NCBI GenBank assembly: GCA_964035575.1
Contig: OZ037855.1
Coordinates: 496,001 to 560,000, forward strand
Direction of reading: 5' to 3'
DNA: 64,000 bases
Source of the DNA: Rhynchopus sp. YZ270_cl-10
Lineage: Eukaryota; Euglenozoa; Diplonemea; Diplonemida; Diplonemidae
The notes below the pieces were generated by a model. It made no database searches. It had not been told where the DNA came from and saw nothing but the letters and a program-made list of their open reading frames with translations. Below, in pieces: positions 50,802-60,583 of this stretch. The number at the start of each line of letters is the position of its first letter. The first letter of the stretch is position 1. A program made the translations under genes and the position numbers.

Positions 50802-51925
50802 TCACAATTCTGTTGCGATTGACCCATTCAACAGGCTGTTAGTATGGAGAAAGCTCGTGTTTGGAAATGTGGCCGAGCTGCTTCCCGATGCCCGTAGTGT
50901 TTCTCCTGGAAGATGGACGGCTACCGGCGAGAGCGGCGACTTGAGGACAGATCCGGATCCGCTGTTGGGTGTTATATTGTACGTTGTTTTAAAACCTCTC
51001 TTGGTTTCCCCCCCCCCTAATTCTTTCCCCTCCCCTCAACGCGCAAGCTAACAAAATCCTTTTCTTGAAAACCGCCAAAAAAAAATTCCACAAAAAACAA
51101 GAATTACTTAACACTTGACAACATCAAAATACACATTCCTCCGCCAAAACTTAAATTTCAAACCCTAACAATATTTTGACAAAAAAAAAATTCCACATAC
51201 TGCAATGGCATGCCAACCCCCTTTGCTTTAGGATGCAACGGTGGTAATGGTATCCCCGACAGATGCGACACAAGCGCACTACCGTCCTCCGTCTCCGCGC
51301 GCTCCACACCCGCTCCCCTTGCCCCTTCGAAGGTGACACCCTTCTTCTTCCGAGAGGGCGGGGCGAGGTGACTGCTGGTACTTATATCAGCGGCATCGTA
51401 GTGGGTTAACGACTTCCCCGATAACCCTGAAGACCCCGACCCTCTGGGTTCAACCCCTGACGAACCACTGTTCACCACCACCAACGACCCTCGCCTCTCG
51501 GAAGACCGAGACGACGCATTGTGCCCACTCCTGCTCATATTCAAATCCGTTCTCTCCCCGGGGCTCGCACCCAGAAGGATTTCCACGGTGTTGACATCAT
51601 GCTCTAAGGACTGTGCAAATGCCTCATGACTCTTCATGTCCTCCACCGCATAAGCGTTATACCGGTACGTACAATAACACAATCCGGCGCACATCATAAT
51701 AACAAAAACCCCAGCAATGATAAACACCTTTTGCGGCAAATCCAGCTCAAAGCCGTCAGAGGAAGAAGAGGAAGAGGAAGAAGAAGAGTTAAACTGTTCC
51801 GGCGCACCCGTCTGTGCAAAGGTAGGGACGAAGAGAAACGAAAGAATCAAGACAGTCAGGACCGTGCTCTGTCCCCACAGCGCGCCCTGTCGCGACGAAT
51901 TTCGAGACGCATCCTCAAATACCAT
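50802..51925 (-). CDS. membrane protein with serine-rich tail, two exons
   Basis: Exon 1 is 51201-51925, exon 2 is 50802-50961; 294 residues. The 239-base intron starts GTATGT and ends CACCCAACAG; joining makes a histidine codon and keeps the frame to a TGA at 50802. If unspliced, the frame would run through a T-run and stop at 51158, which looks artificial (EFFFCQ). The protein has a hydrophobic segment at about 21-37 (signal peptide or anchor), a poly-serine stretch near 47-56, a clear membrane span at about 67-87, then a long hydrophilic tail rich in serine, glycine and charged residues (RKKKGVTFEG is a possible phosphorylation site). Exon 2 continues that style (GSGSVLKSPLSPVAVH). No family recognised; perhaps a surface or signalling protein. 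Confidence 0.72.
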
Positions 51926-52285
51926 ACGTAGTGGGGAAGGGGGGGAGAAGGGAAGGGGTGCGGGCGCTCTTTTGGTGCAAGAGAGGGGGGGGCAAAATGC
52001 AGCTTTGGGTGGCGGGGTGTACCCCGTTGGTTTGGCTTCCTTTTGTGCAAAAAAAAAAAGGAAAAAACTGTCGCGGCAAAGAGGAAGAAGGGGGAAAGGT
52101 GAGAGAGAGGGGTAAGAACAACTAGCACAGCATGGGGTGTGGGTGGGGTGTGTTTTTTATGCGTGTGCTGAAAGGGTTGTGTTCTGAATGTGTTGCGTTT
52201 CTGAATTTTTTTGATTTTGGTTTTTGTGGGTGGCGGAAAGAGTAGAGGGGGGAAGAAGATAACCTGAGGGTAATATTCTGCAAAT

Positions 52286-52288
<3 letters not shown>

Positions 52289-52320
<32 letters not shown>
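52289..52320. repeat. (GA)n microsatellite
   Basis: Sixteen uninterrupted AG units. Confidence 0.97.
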
Positions 52321-52326
<6 letters not shown>

Positions 52327-52387
52327 TTTTTCTTGTTTTGTTCTCAATACAGCAAAGTAATTGATGGGAAATATTTTTTTTTTTTGA

Positions 52388-52420
52388 AAGATGAAACATG
52401 CCTCTTGTGCACACACATCT
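52388..52420 (+). repeat. hairpin repeat family B
   Basis: AAGATGAAACATGCCTCTTG then TGCACACACATCT; the stem is built from AGATG/CATCT and TGC/GCA. Confidence 0.8.
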
Positions 52421-52545
52421 AAAAAAAAGAGAGAAAATTTTGTAAGATGATCGTAAGACTCTCTGTAGGCTTGAAAAAAGGGGTATGTACAAAAAAAGAG
52501 AAAGTCAGGTAAGCTTCTCATGCCAAGCTGCTTAAAAAGAGTTGA

Positions 52546-52574
52546 AAAGATGATTGTGCATTGTGCATACATCT
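52546..52574 (+). repeat. hairpin repeat family B
   Basis: AAAAGATGATTGTGCATTG then TGCATACATCT. Confidence 0.7.
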
Positions 52575-52947
52575 CTAACCAAAGGTGCAAGCAAATAAAC
52601 AAACGGTGGGCAAAAAAAGGACAAAAAAAACCTGGAAAGATGGGCAACAACAAAATGGTCCTCGTGGAGGACACACATCAATATAAAAAAAAAAGCAAGA
52701 AAAAAACCAGCAATTCTCGCTTTTTTCACTGTTTTTTGTCTCTTTGTAAAAAGAGACTGTATTCTCCTCTGCACGTTTTGTATACTTTTGCAGCACTAAC
52801 AAATCAAAGCATTTTGTGAACAGGGCCAGGTGTGTCTACCCGATCTCACCGGAAATCGACACAAAATTCAGAATTATTTAAATCATTTTCAGCTTTGATT
52901 TTCATTAAAAAATCTGTTGCTTCCCCACCCCACCACCCCCCACCTCA

Positions 52948-55071
52948 TTACATTTCATGCAACGGAGTGTGGATCGGTGGGAGAATCGGGACGTCAGTGT
53001 TGTCCCTGTCACGCAGCTCTTTGAGAGAGTGCTTGGAGGGCTTCTTGTCTGGTTTGGAGAGGAAGCCAGCGAACCTATCTCTGGATGGCTTGAGCGGTGC
53101 CGGGGGCTTTGGCTCTAGCGCCTCAGCAGGCACAGCTGAAGAATTCATGTGGTATTTGGGGTCGCCTTTCTTTACGAGCGCAATTTTCTTCTCGATTCCG
53201 CGGGATTCTCTTTCCTTTGCGATTTGCGCCATTTCGCGGAGCTTTTTCATAACCGGACGATCGCCCATTGTTTCATTCGTCTCCTTCGCTTCATCTGCGT
53301 CTGCAATGACAAGCTCGGGCTGTTTAGAGTCTATTCCAGCGGACTTCCCTTTGTGGAACATTGCGTTCAGCTTTTCATTCACCATTTCAATACCGTCGAC
53401 GCAGGAGGAGAGCAGCGAGACACCATTTTTCCGTGCCACCTTGAGCCCCACTGGGTAGCCCTGCTCGCGCACCCCTGCGTTAGCCAGCGCACCGCGGGTG
53501 TATTTGCTGAGTGTCAGAATCAGGCCCTCTAATTCGACCTCCTCATTTTTGCATAACCCTGTTCCGGTGTTATTCTTCCCTGTTGCGACAGTGTTGGTAG
53601 AAACGACACAGCTAACCTCTATTGATCGGGTTTCTGTTGGAATCGTGTTGGTGTGTTTTTCGCTGAACATATACTTTCCTTTGCAGGGCCCTCCGCAGAA
53701 GGTTTTGACGCTGGATGCTTTGGTACGGAAGGACGCCATCTGCTCGAGGAGAATCATCTTGAAGAGACGCAGGATTGTCGCAAATGATTTGTCAAGCGCA
53801 GCACTGCACTCTGTAGTGCGCTTCCCGAGAATGGTGCCAATATCGCTCGGGATGCAATGCTCCGGGATGAACCCCAACACCTTCGGCAACGTCTCCTTCA
53901 AAAGCTGTGTACACTCCTGCGACACTGTCAACGACAGCTTCGCTGCCTCTTCCACAATCTCTAATTGTTTTTCGGTCACCGCCTTCACCTCAAGACTCTC
54001 TTGTTTAATAAGAAACGACAGAATGTCGGAGTGCTCATTGTCCAAAATCGGTTTATCTGTACGGGGAACAATTGCATGCCGGTAGGGACCGTTCAACACT
54101 GCGTGCAAATGCTTGCGGAAGGACTTCTTTAGTGCGTCTCTGTCTGCGTCTTTTTCGTGCGAATCGTAGTCGACGCCCATCATGGAGCTGTTCTCACGGA
54201 GCTCGTGTGGATAAGAAGCGAGACAGCGCTTTGCGTGGCTAGGTATTCTGCCACCGGAAGTGCCTCCACCACCCCCACCACCTCCACGCTCTTGGGAGAG
54301 GAGGAGCGCGTCTTGGAGCTGCTCCATCTTGTGTTCGCATTGTTCAAGAGATTCTTCGGCGATGTCGATTTTTAGTTGTTGGTCGCGGATCGTCGCGTGA
54401 AGCTCTCTTTCGAGTTTATCTCTGTCGGCAACCTCAGTCTCAAGCCGCACAACCTCTTCTATGAGTCGAGTGTTCTCGGTCTTGCCTTCCTCAAGAAGCT
54501 GTTCGATTGCCTCGCATTTTGAGGTAAGCCTTCTCTCTGAATCCATTGCGTCGTCCGTAGCGTTTTTTAGTTGGATCAACTCCTCAACGAGTTCGCCTAT
54601 TTCAGTTCGATCGCGTTCCACCCGTTTGGAAAGGATTTTCTGCTCATCAGTAAGTTTTGCGTTCTGTTCCAATGCGTCTTTGAGCTGTTTGCGGAGCTCT
54701 CCGTTGGCGGTGGTTAGCTCAGCGTTTTGCTGGCTTGATTTGAGGAGCATGGCTTTGAAGGAAACGGTTTTGACCTGAAGGATGCGTTCACGGTGTTCAA
54801 CTGCTTGGAGGATTTCGATGGGCACGGTGGTGCACTTCTCTTGGGAGGAGGTGTGGAAGACGGTCTCGATGTTGTTGTGTTGGGGACGGAATTTGTCGGA
54901 GTGCAGCAGCTCCAGCATCGCCTGGGAGGAGACTTCACGGTACACCACATCCTCCCCTGCTGCCTTAGCCGTGTTAGCTACATTAGCAACAGCACTACCA
55001 TCCCCCTTCCTCTTACTCTTCAAACTCTCCAAAGCATCCTGCTCACGACGATACGAAGCCACCTTTCCCAT
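52948..55071 (-). CDS. coiled-coil protein of unknown function
   Basis: Single exon, 707 residues. A short basic N-terminus is followed by a long coiled coil at about 90-265 (ELRKQLKDALEQNAKL, EIGELVEELIQLKN and similar heptads), a nine-glycine linker, and a C-terminal half of mixed helical sequence (for example EAAKLSLTVSQECTQLLKE) with a cysteine-containing FCGGPCKGKYMF and a proline-rich end (EPKPPAPLKPSRDR). No catalytic motif, signal peptide or membrane span. The architecture suits a cytoskeletal, basal-body or tethering protein, but nothing in the sequence picks among these. Start 55071 is the first ATG of an unbroken, gene-like composition. Confidence 0.85.
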   Translation of the reverse strand: MGKVASYRREQDALESLKSKRKGDGSAVANVANTAKAAGEDVVYREVSSQAMLELLHSDKFRPQHNNIETVFHTSSQEKCTTVPIEILQAVEHRERILQVKTVSFKAMLLKSSQQNAELTTANGELRKQLKDALEQNAKLTDEQKILSKRVERDRTEIGELVEELIQLKNATDDAMDSERRLTSKCEAIEQLLEEGKTENTRLIEEVVRLETEVADRDKLERELHATIRDQQLKIDIAEESLEQCEHKMEQLQDALLLSQERGGGGGGGGTSGGRIPSHAKRCLASYPHELRENSSMMGVDYDSHEKDADRDALKKSFRKHLHAVLNGPYRHAIVPRTDKPILDNEHSDILSFLIKQESLEVKAVTEKQLEIVEEAAKLSLTVSQECTQLLKETLPKVLGFIPEHCIPSDIGTILGKRTTECSAALDKSFATILRLFKMILLEQMASFRTKASSVKTFCGGPCKGKYMFSEKHTNTIPTETRSIEVSCVVSTNTVATGKNNTGTGLCKNEEVELEGLILTLSKYTRGALANAGVREQGYPVGLKVARKNGVSLLSSCVDGIEMVNEKLNAMFHKGKSAGIDSKQPELVIADADEAKETNETMGDRPVMKKLREMAQIAKERESRGIEKKIALVKKGDPKYHMNSSAVPAEALEPKPPAPLKPSRDRFAGFLSKPDKKPSKHSLKELRDRDNTDVPILPPIHTPLHEM

Positions 55072-55271
55072 CGTAGTGTTGTATTGTATGTTTCCGCTAC
55101 AATTTCATCATGTGGTGGAGCGGAAATGGGGGGGGGAGGGGTGGTTGTTCTGGAGGGATGTGGATATGATGGCATTTTTTGAAATTTTATTCTTGAAAGA
55201 ATGAATGCTTTCTATTTTTGATGATTTTTAGTGTGCCCTTTTTTTGATAACCCAAATTACCCCTTTTTTTT
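55072..55271. other. short intergenic region
   Basis: 200 bases between two minus-strand genes: a C-rich tract on the coding strand near 55125-55142, and AT-rich DNA nearer to the upstream gene's stop. Confidence 0.5.
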
Positions 55272-57347
55272 TCATGCCTCCTTTTTGGAGGCCGGCTTCG
55301 TCCCCCAGGATGTGAGCACAGTTCGGTCCGATTCTCTGTCCACCAAGAGATGCTGGATCACTGCGGGGAAGCCTTCTGCTTTGAAGGCACTCGTTTGGCG
55401 TTCTACGACCTGCCGACTGCGTGCCTGCACACCCAGCTTGAGACGGCCGTACATTGGGGCATTGGGAGTGACCAGGCCTTCGGGGAGAGACCCACGCAGC
55501 ACCGCAGCCTGCTCACCTCTGTCGAGAATAAAGATGCACATATCGTAGCTGCTGCCCTCAGGAGGGGGCGGCTGCAAACGGTACGTAGCCTCCACACCTT
55601 CCTCCCCCTTCTCCTTTATGGGCGAAGTGATGCACACCACCTTCGCCCCCTTCGTCTTCAAATATTGACAATACGCATTCCCCCACGAATCCACAATATC
55701 ATCACACAAAATCAAAACCGTCTTTCCACAAACAGAATGAGATCCCCAACGGTGTTCTACCTCTTCAGTCAAATGCACCAATTTTTTGGTGGTTTTGTTG
55801 CACTTTATTTGGTTTCCTTCAAACGAGAAGGAAGAGGGGAGGCTAGTGGACCGCCAATCGCGTGGGTTAAAAAGCGCCTGATGGTACAACCCTGCAAGGA
55901 GAACACGTGCCCCCATTTGATCTTCCCAAAGGAAAAGATAGAAGGTGTGGGTAAAGGTCTTTGGGGAGAAGGTGAAGCCGCGGGTAGCTTTGTTGGGGTC
56001 ATCGTCGCGGAAGTAGCGGGCGAAGTGGGTGGCCTCCATTGTGCGGGGCAGACAACAGATGCGTACAGAGGTCTCTTCTTTCACCCGCTTTGCTTCGCTT
56101 TCACCCCCATCCTTCTCCACCACATTCTGCATCAACCCGCCATCCACAATCCCCGCAACCATCTCCCCAATTTCACCCTCCCCATCCTCCACTCTCACCG
56201 GGTACTGCCTCACAAAGGGAAACGCCATGTCAACGCTCGATGTCAAAAACATATTTCCTTTCAAATAACACAAAATCTCGGACGGCGTTCCACCTACCAC
56301 CACCACGACACCACCGTACTTCAAATTATGAATACGCACTGTATGCAAACAGGAGGTTCCATTGGAAAGAACATCGCGTGCCCTCTTTTCGAGAAGATAC
56401 TGTGCGATCCTTCCTGGGGCAGATTTTTCTCCGGTGACGTGAAGGACGACACCTTCAGAGATGGGAACGATTTGAGAGTCAACGGAAACAGTAGGGTAGC
56501 AGTTGGTTGCGGTGTTGCGATGCGCAACAAGAAGGTAGTTGTCCGGGGTAATGCTGTCTGGGGCGTACTTCACCAATTTTGCTTCAGAGAAGCCTCCTCC
56601 GCGGAGTGCTGTGAGACGCCCTTCTTCAATGAGTCTTCTACACATCCTGCCCATGCGGTAAATGGTGTTTTCTGGTAGGGCACGCAAATCCTTCCACCGC
56701 TTGCATGATGCAGAGGAGACCACGCCACCTTTGTTGCGCGACATAAACAAAAATTCTAAAAACGTTGCAAAGTCGTTTTCATCAAATCCCAGCCCCTCCA
56801 GGTAGGCTCGCCCGGTGTAGGTTTGCCAGGAAATCTGTGGATGGCAGCACGGTGCGATTGCGCAGACGATTGCCTTCTCGGATTCAATGACAGAGCGGAT
56901 TGCGGAGTCGGTCGCGTTGCCACAGAAATGCTTAGCTAAGACCAAAGATTTTGGGGGAATTGCGGTGTCGAGATTGACTTCTTGAAGATCCGTTGAAATA
57001 CGTTGTGTTGCATCATGATCATAGTGCGCACAGCCACGCCTTTCTACCACCAAAAGCGGCTTGCCAATAGCCTCCTGCAAAATCCTTCCCAAAAGCCCTT
57101 TGCCAGCCCCAAGCTCGACCAAGGACTCTACCCCAGCAATATGGTGTTCAAGCTCTCCTACGATGGCTTCAAGTTGGGGTTCGTGGATGTGACGCTTTCC
57201 GGTTGCGTACCATGTGGTCGTCCCTGCCACAGCAGCGGCATACGCTTTCGCACAACGGAAGACACCACCGTCAACTCTCCCCTGAAGAGTCTCCAGATGG
57301 CCCCATTCTGCCTCCACCTTCGCCATCAGGTCGTGGAGAGGAGGCAT
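55272..57347 (-). CDS. TRM13: TRM13-type tRNA 2'-O-methyltransferase with extended C-terminus
   Basis: Single exon, 691 residues. TRM13 methylates the ribose at position 4 of some tRNAs, using S-adenosylmethionine. The methyltransferase core is in the first ~280 residues: the SAM loop VELGAGKGLLG (77-87), LVVERRG near 99, AKHFCGNATD (139-148) and the family-specific CAIAPCCHPQISW (162-174), then FLEFLFMSRNK. The CCCH and U11-48K-like zinc fingers that precede this core in yeast and animal TRM13 are absent. About 400 residues follow that TRM13 proteins normally lack: a possible alpha/beta part (VVLHVTGEKSAPGRIAQYL, GGVVVVVGGTPSEIL) and a Rossmann-like end (KTVLILCDDIVDSWGNAYCQYL). Their role is unknown. 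Start 57347 fits the first ATG. A 442-codon antisense frame is a shadow. Confidence 0.85.
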   Translation of the reverse strand: MPPLHDLMAKVEAEWGHLETLQGRVDGGVFRCAKAYAAAVAGTTTWYATGKRHIHEPQLEAIVGELEHHIAGVESLVELGAGKGLLGRILQEAIGKPLLVVERRGCAHYDHDATQRISTDLQEVNLDTAIPPKSLVLAKHFCGNATDSAIRSVIESEKAIVCAIAPCCHPQISWQTYTGRAYLEGLGFDENDFATFLEFLFMSRNKGGVVSSASCKRWKDLRALPENTIYRMGRMCRRLIEEGRLTALRGGGFSEAKLVKYAPDSITPDNYLLVAHRNTATNCYPTVSVDSQIVPISEGVVLHVTGEKSAPGRIAQYLLEKRARDVLSNGTSCLHTVRIHNLKYGGVVVVVGGTPSEILCYLKGNMFLTSSVDMAFPFVRQYPVRVEDGEGEIGEMVAGIVDGGLMQNVVEKDGGESEAKRVKEETSVRICCLPRTMEATHFARYFRDDDPNKATRGFTFSPKTFTHTFYLFLWEDQMGARVLLAGLYHQALFNPRDWRSTSLPSSFSFEGNQIKCNKTTKKLVHLTEEVEHRWGSHSVCGKTVLILCDDIVDSWGNAYCQYLKTKGAKVVCITSPIKEKGEEGVEATYRLQPPPPEGSSYDMCIFILDRGEQAAVLRGSLPEGLVTPNAPMYGRLKLGVQARSRQVVERQTSAFKAEGFPAVIQHLLVDRESDRTVLTSWGTKPASKKEA

Positions 57348-58300
57348 CGTGGGGAAGGGGGGAGGAGAATGAAAAAAAAAAGGGGGCGGTAATTCGTATG
57401 AGATGAGGAGGGTGTGTGTTTGTGTGTTCTGTGAGATGGAAGGATGTGGGGGGGGGAAGGGAGGAAGGGCAATGTAGTGTACATTAACCCTTGGAAAATT
57501 TAAACCGATTTTGGAAATTCAAAGTAACGGCAGTTCTACGAAAAAACGAGAGGCGAGGAACGGCTGCGTGAAGTTTCTCGGGGGGGAAAAAGGGGGTGAG
57601 GTGTGTACACGTTATCAATTATTGAATTCAAAGCCATCTGATTTTTGACCTGAGGTTGGCGGTGTTTTTTTTGGCGGAAGTTGCTACCAGGCCAAAATCA
57701 GGTGGAAAAGAGCAGTTGAAACACACCCTTTCGAGTAACTCTTCCCATTATTCGTCCACGCTTTCGCAGAGAGTCTGTTCCGCTCACCAATCAGCAGCCT
57801 CGACACCGCAGAATCCGAATCAAGCTCAAAAAAGTGTCTTTGGGTTTGTGGAGTGGGATAAGAGTTGAAAAAATGAGGTGAGGGGGTTAAGTGGTTTTCT
57901 ATTCTCTGCGGAATACGGTCTTTTACGTAACATACTAATTTGGGGAAAGGGGGAGCGGAAGGGAGAGGGGGAGAGTAGAGTTCAAACAGGACAAAAAAGA
58001 AAAGTTGGTAAGATGAAGCTGAGCTTCTATTGCTTGTACATCTCACAGAAAAAACATACTCACACATGCGCAGTGAACACCTGCATATTGTGTGGCTACA
58101 TACAGCTGCGCTACGAGAGGCGCAGAAGAGAGAGAAAAAGATGATGAAAATGTGCCCTACTGTTCACGTCTATTTGATGTGATTTAGCGCAACAATGGGA
58201 CACACATACAAACATCTCCATTGACGGGTACAGAATATACTTTAAAAATCATACATAAACACAGAACACTTCAAGACATACAGAAAAAGAAAAAATTGTT

Positions 58301-58335
58301 AGATGAACATAAGCCCTGTCATGCTTAGATTACCT
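58301..58335 (+). repeat. hairpin repeat family A
   Basis: AGATGAACATAAGCCCTGTC then ATGCTTAGATTACCT. Confidence 0.7.
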
Positions 58336-58404
58336 TCTCCCACTCCCCATATCCTAATCAGGTGGGTAGTGGATCACACGGAGAAAAAAAAAATATTTCA
58401 AATA

Positions 58405-58437
58405 CGAGATGAACCTAAGCCCCCCCTTCGTCACCTT
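58405..58437 (+). repeat. hairpin repeat family A
   Basis: CGAGATGAACCTAAGCCCC then CCCTTCGTCACCTT; the right stem arm is degenerate. Confidence 0.65.
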
Positions 58438-58666
58438 CAAGCCTATGGGGTTAAAAATTCCCCCATTTTGCTGTTGAACGGGCCTCATATAACATCTTCA
58501 AAAAAAAAGTGCCCAATTCTTGTCAGCAAAAAGCAACTCATACTGTTGTGTCTATGGGGTAGGTACCCCTAGACGATTGTTCCCCTCCCGCCCACAGCCC
58601 CCCCCCTATCCTGTTGAACTCAAAGCTAGATCTTAGGCATACGTTTTAAAAGAGAAAAAAGGATGG

Positions 58667-58701
58667 TGAGGTGAACCTAAGCCTCCGCCCTTAGCCACCT
58701 T
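58667..58701 (+). repeat. hairpin repeat family A
   Basis: GAGGTGAACCTAAGCCTCC then GCCCTTAGCCACCTT; here GAGGTG pairs better with CACCTT than in the consensus. Confidence 0.75.
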
Positions 58702-58848
58702 TGATAAAAAAAAAAACTTTTAAAATGGAAAGGGCAAGGGTAGTGGGGAGTTGTGAAAATAAACTGAAAAGAGGGGAAAAAGAACACAAAAAAAATGGGT
58801 GGAAATATTCCCGAGAACACAAGAAAAAAAAAAAAAAAAAGAAAAATT

Positions 58849-58880
58849 GAGATGAATTGTGTCTCGCTGTGCACATCTTT
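58849..58880 (+). repeat. hairpin repeat family B
   Basis: GAGATGAATTGTGTCTCGC then TGTGCACATCTT, preceded by an A-run and GAAAAATT. Confidence 0.7.
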
Positions 58881-60035
58881 TATCGGCATCGTATCACACG
58901 CTTGGGGGAAAACCCTTCCCCTCTTTTGCTTCAAAATGCTCTTTGGGTATTACTACGTTTGCTCTCAAAGGGGTTGAACAGTGAAAACAGATAGATACCG
59001 TATTACAATCTGAACAACATCCATCAGACAAACTCTGTGCACAGCCAATCATAACCAGGTTTCTACAAGAATGGACTAAAGGGAAATTTCAAGTGTTTTA
59101 GACACCTTATTTTGTCCTCAGAAAAATTGCGTAAAAAATACCATTTTTTCTTCATCAAATTCAATGAAGCGTGGTGTGTCTTTCCTGATCTGGCTTTTTT
59201 TTTTGGCCATATGCGTTCCCTTTTCAATATACTTCTTTGCAACCCATAAAAACGGGTGTGACTTTTATAGGTAAGGAATAGTCCCAATAGAAGTGCGCTG
59301 TCCTGAAAAGGGTTTCAATACATTGAATAGTGTGGCCGACGACCCCAAAATAGCAGAAAATAGCACCCCTCTAGAAGATGCACACAAAAAAGGGTACATT
59401 TTTTGGGCTCGGCCACACCATCCAAATGGACGCTATTGAGGCGAGGTCACGGCATGGCACACACGGCCCCCAACAGTGCAGCAGGAATGTGGCATTAACG
59501 TGGTTGACTATTTTTTCATGTTAGGCTAGAATACGGGGCTGGTGTTGACAATTTGCTTTAGGTACATCAACAGCTACCAGTTTAGGTAGAAACACCTCAG
59601 GGTACGATGCACAGTAATGTAGATGTTAAAAAAGAAGGGGAAAAAAACTGTACGATGTGTTCCAAAGCCTCTGGGTCTCCTTCATAAAAGGTGTCGTAGA
59701 TTGCCCCTATTATGTTAAAAAACTACCTGTGCAACAAAAAAAAAACAAAATGTGACTTGAAATACAAAGCCCTCTCGTGACAGTTGTACCGTGCGTGACC
59801 AGAACACTGTGGGTGGATCCGAATGTCCCTACAATCCATTTCGAGAAAGAAAACAATAAAGAGTACAGAAACTTGGCTAGGAAAATACAGACTTGACACA
59901 CATTTCACAATGATGGGAGGGACTCTCTGGTTTTGACCCCTTCCCTCCCCTCCCCTCCCTTCAATGTCTTGACCACCTGATGCTATAACACAGTACGTAT
60001 CAGGAGAGGTGGGAACCACTCAGTGAAAAAGAAAA

Positions 60036-60477
60036 ACAAGTAATTGCTATCGGAAAAAAAACGGGGTGTGATGTGGAACTCCATCCTGTAGAAATAATCT
60101 ACAACACGCCCAGCATTCTGCTCTTCTGCAGGTATTCTAACGCTCTTCGTACGCTGCCAGACCCACTGGGACGCCAGCATCTGAAACGTTCAAGAAGGGG
60201 GGCTGTCCTCTTCTTCCAGCACCATCTGCTCGATAGCGTTGTTGGACGCCCCGCTCGGCAGGCTCGGCGTGTTCCAGCTCGTTTTTGTCCACAGGCTCCC
60301 CACATTGTCGTCGTCGTTGGAGCAGTGCGGAAGGAACACAGAATGCACAGACTACAACACATCGATCACACCAGGCGCATCAGCACCTCCAGCAAATCGC
60401 CAGGATGCTACGGTGGTTTCGAAAATCGCGCAGAGTTTTCCACAGCACACCCCGCTTTTTTCTTAGCAATTACTTGT
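60036..60477. mobile_element. 442-base inverted-repeat element carrying a Helitron-like fragment
   Basis: Ends ACAAGTAATTGCTA and TAGCAATTACTTGT. On the minus strand 60070-60190 reads WQRTKSVRIPAEEQNAGRV then DYFYRMEF, parallel to the fragment at 44030-44185. The rest (60190-60420) is GC-rich and coding-like on the minus strand (ASNNAIEQMVLEEEDSPPS ends in a stop). The inverted ends are not expected of a Helitron, so the Rep fragment may have been captured. Confidence 0.6.
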
Positions 60478-60583
60478 CCTTGTTGTTATTGTTGTTTTCA
60501 ACCACCTTCCTTCAACCCTTGTAGGATCAGTTGTTATTTTTTTCGCGAAAACATGAAATTACACATTTCAAGAGAACAAATTA

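Larger units (their letters stand above)
51926..52947. other. spacer upstream of the 51925 gene
   Basis: The coding strand has long C/T tracts just above the ATG (51930-51960, 52080-52115) but no clear AG. A (GA)16 run lies at 52289-52320, hairpin copies at 52388 and 52546, and degenerate relatives near 52440 and 52637. Confidence 0.5.
57348..60035. other. gene-free gap
   Basis: A GC-balanced stretch at 57650-57860 is open for 70 codons on the plus strand but is not recognised. Small hairpin copies are listed separately; a fainter A copy lies near 58010. GTGTGGCCGA and TCGGCCACAC form the ends of a ~90-base inverted repeat at 59329-59418. Confidence 0.5.

Noticed and set aside
55350-56678. 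442-codon frame on the plus strand
   Set aside because: Antisense shadow of the TRM13-type gene, which has clear family motifs.
57656-57868. 70-codon plus-strand frame
   Set aside because: No recognisable domain, no clear start context, opposite strand to all genes.
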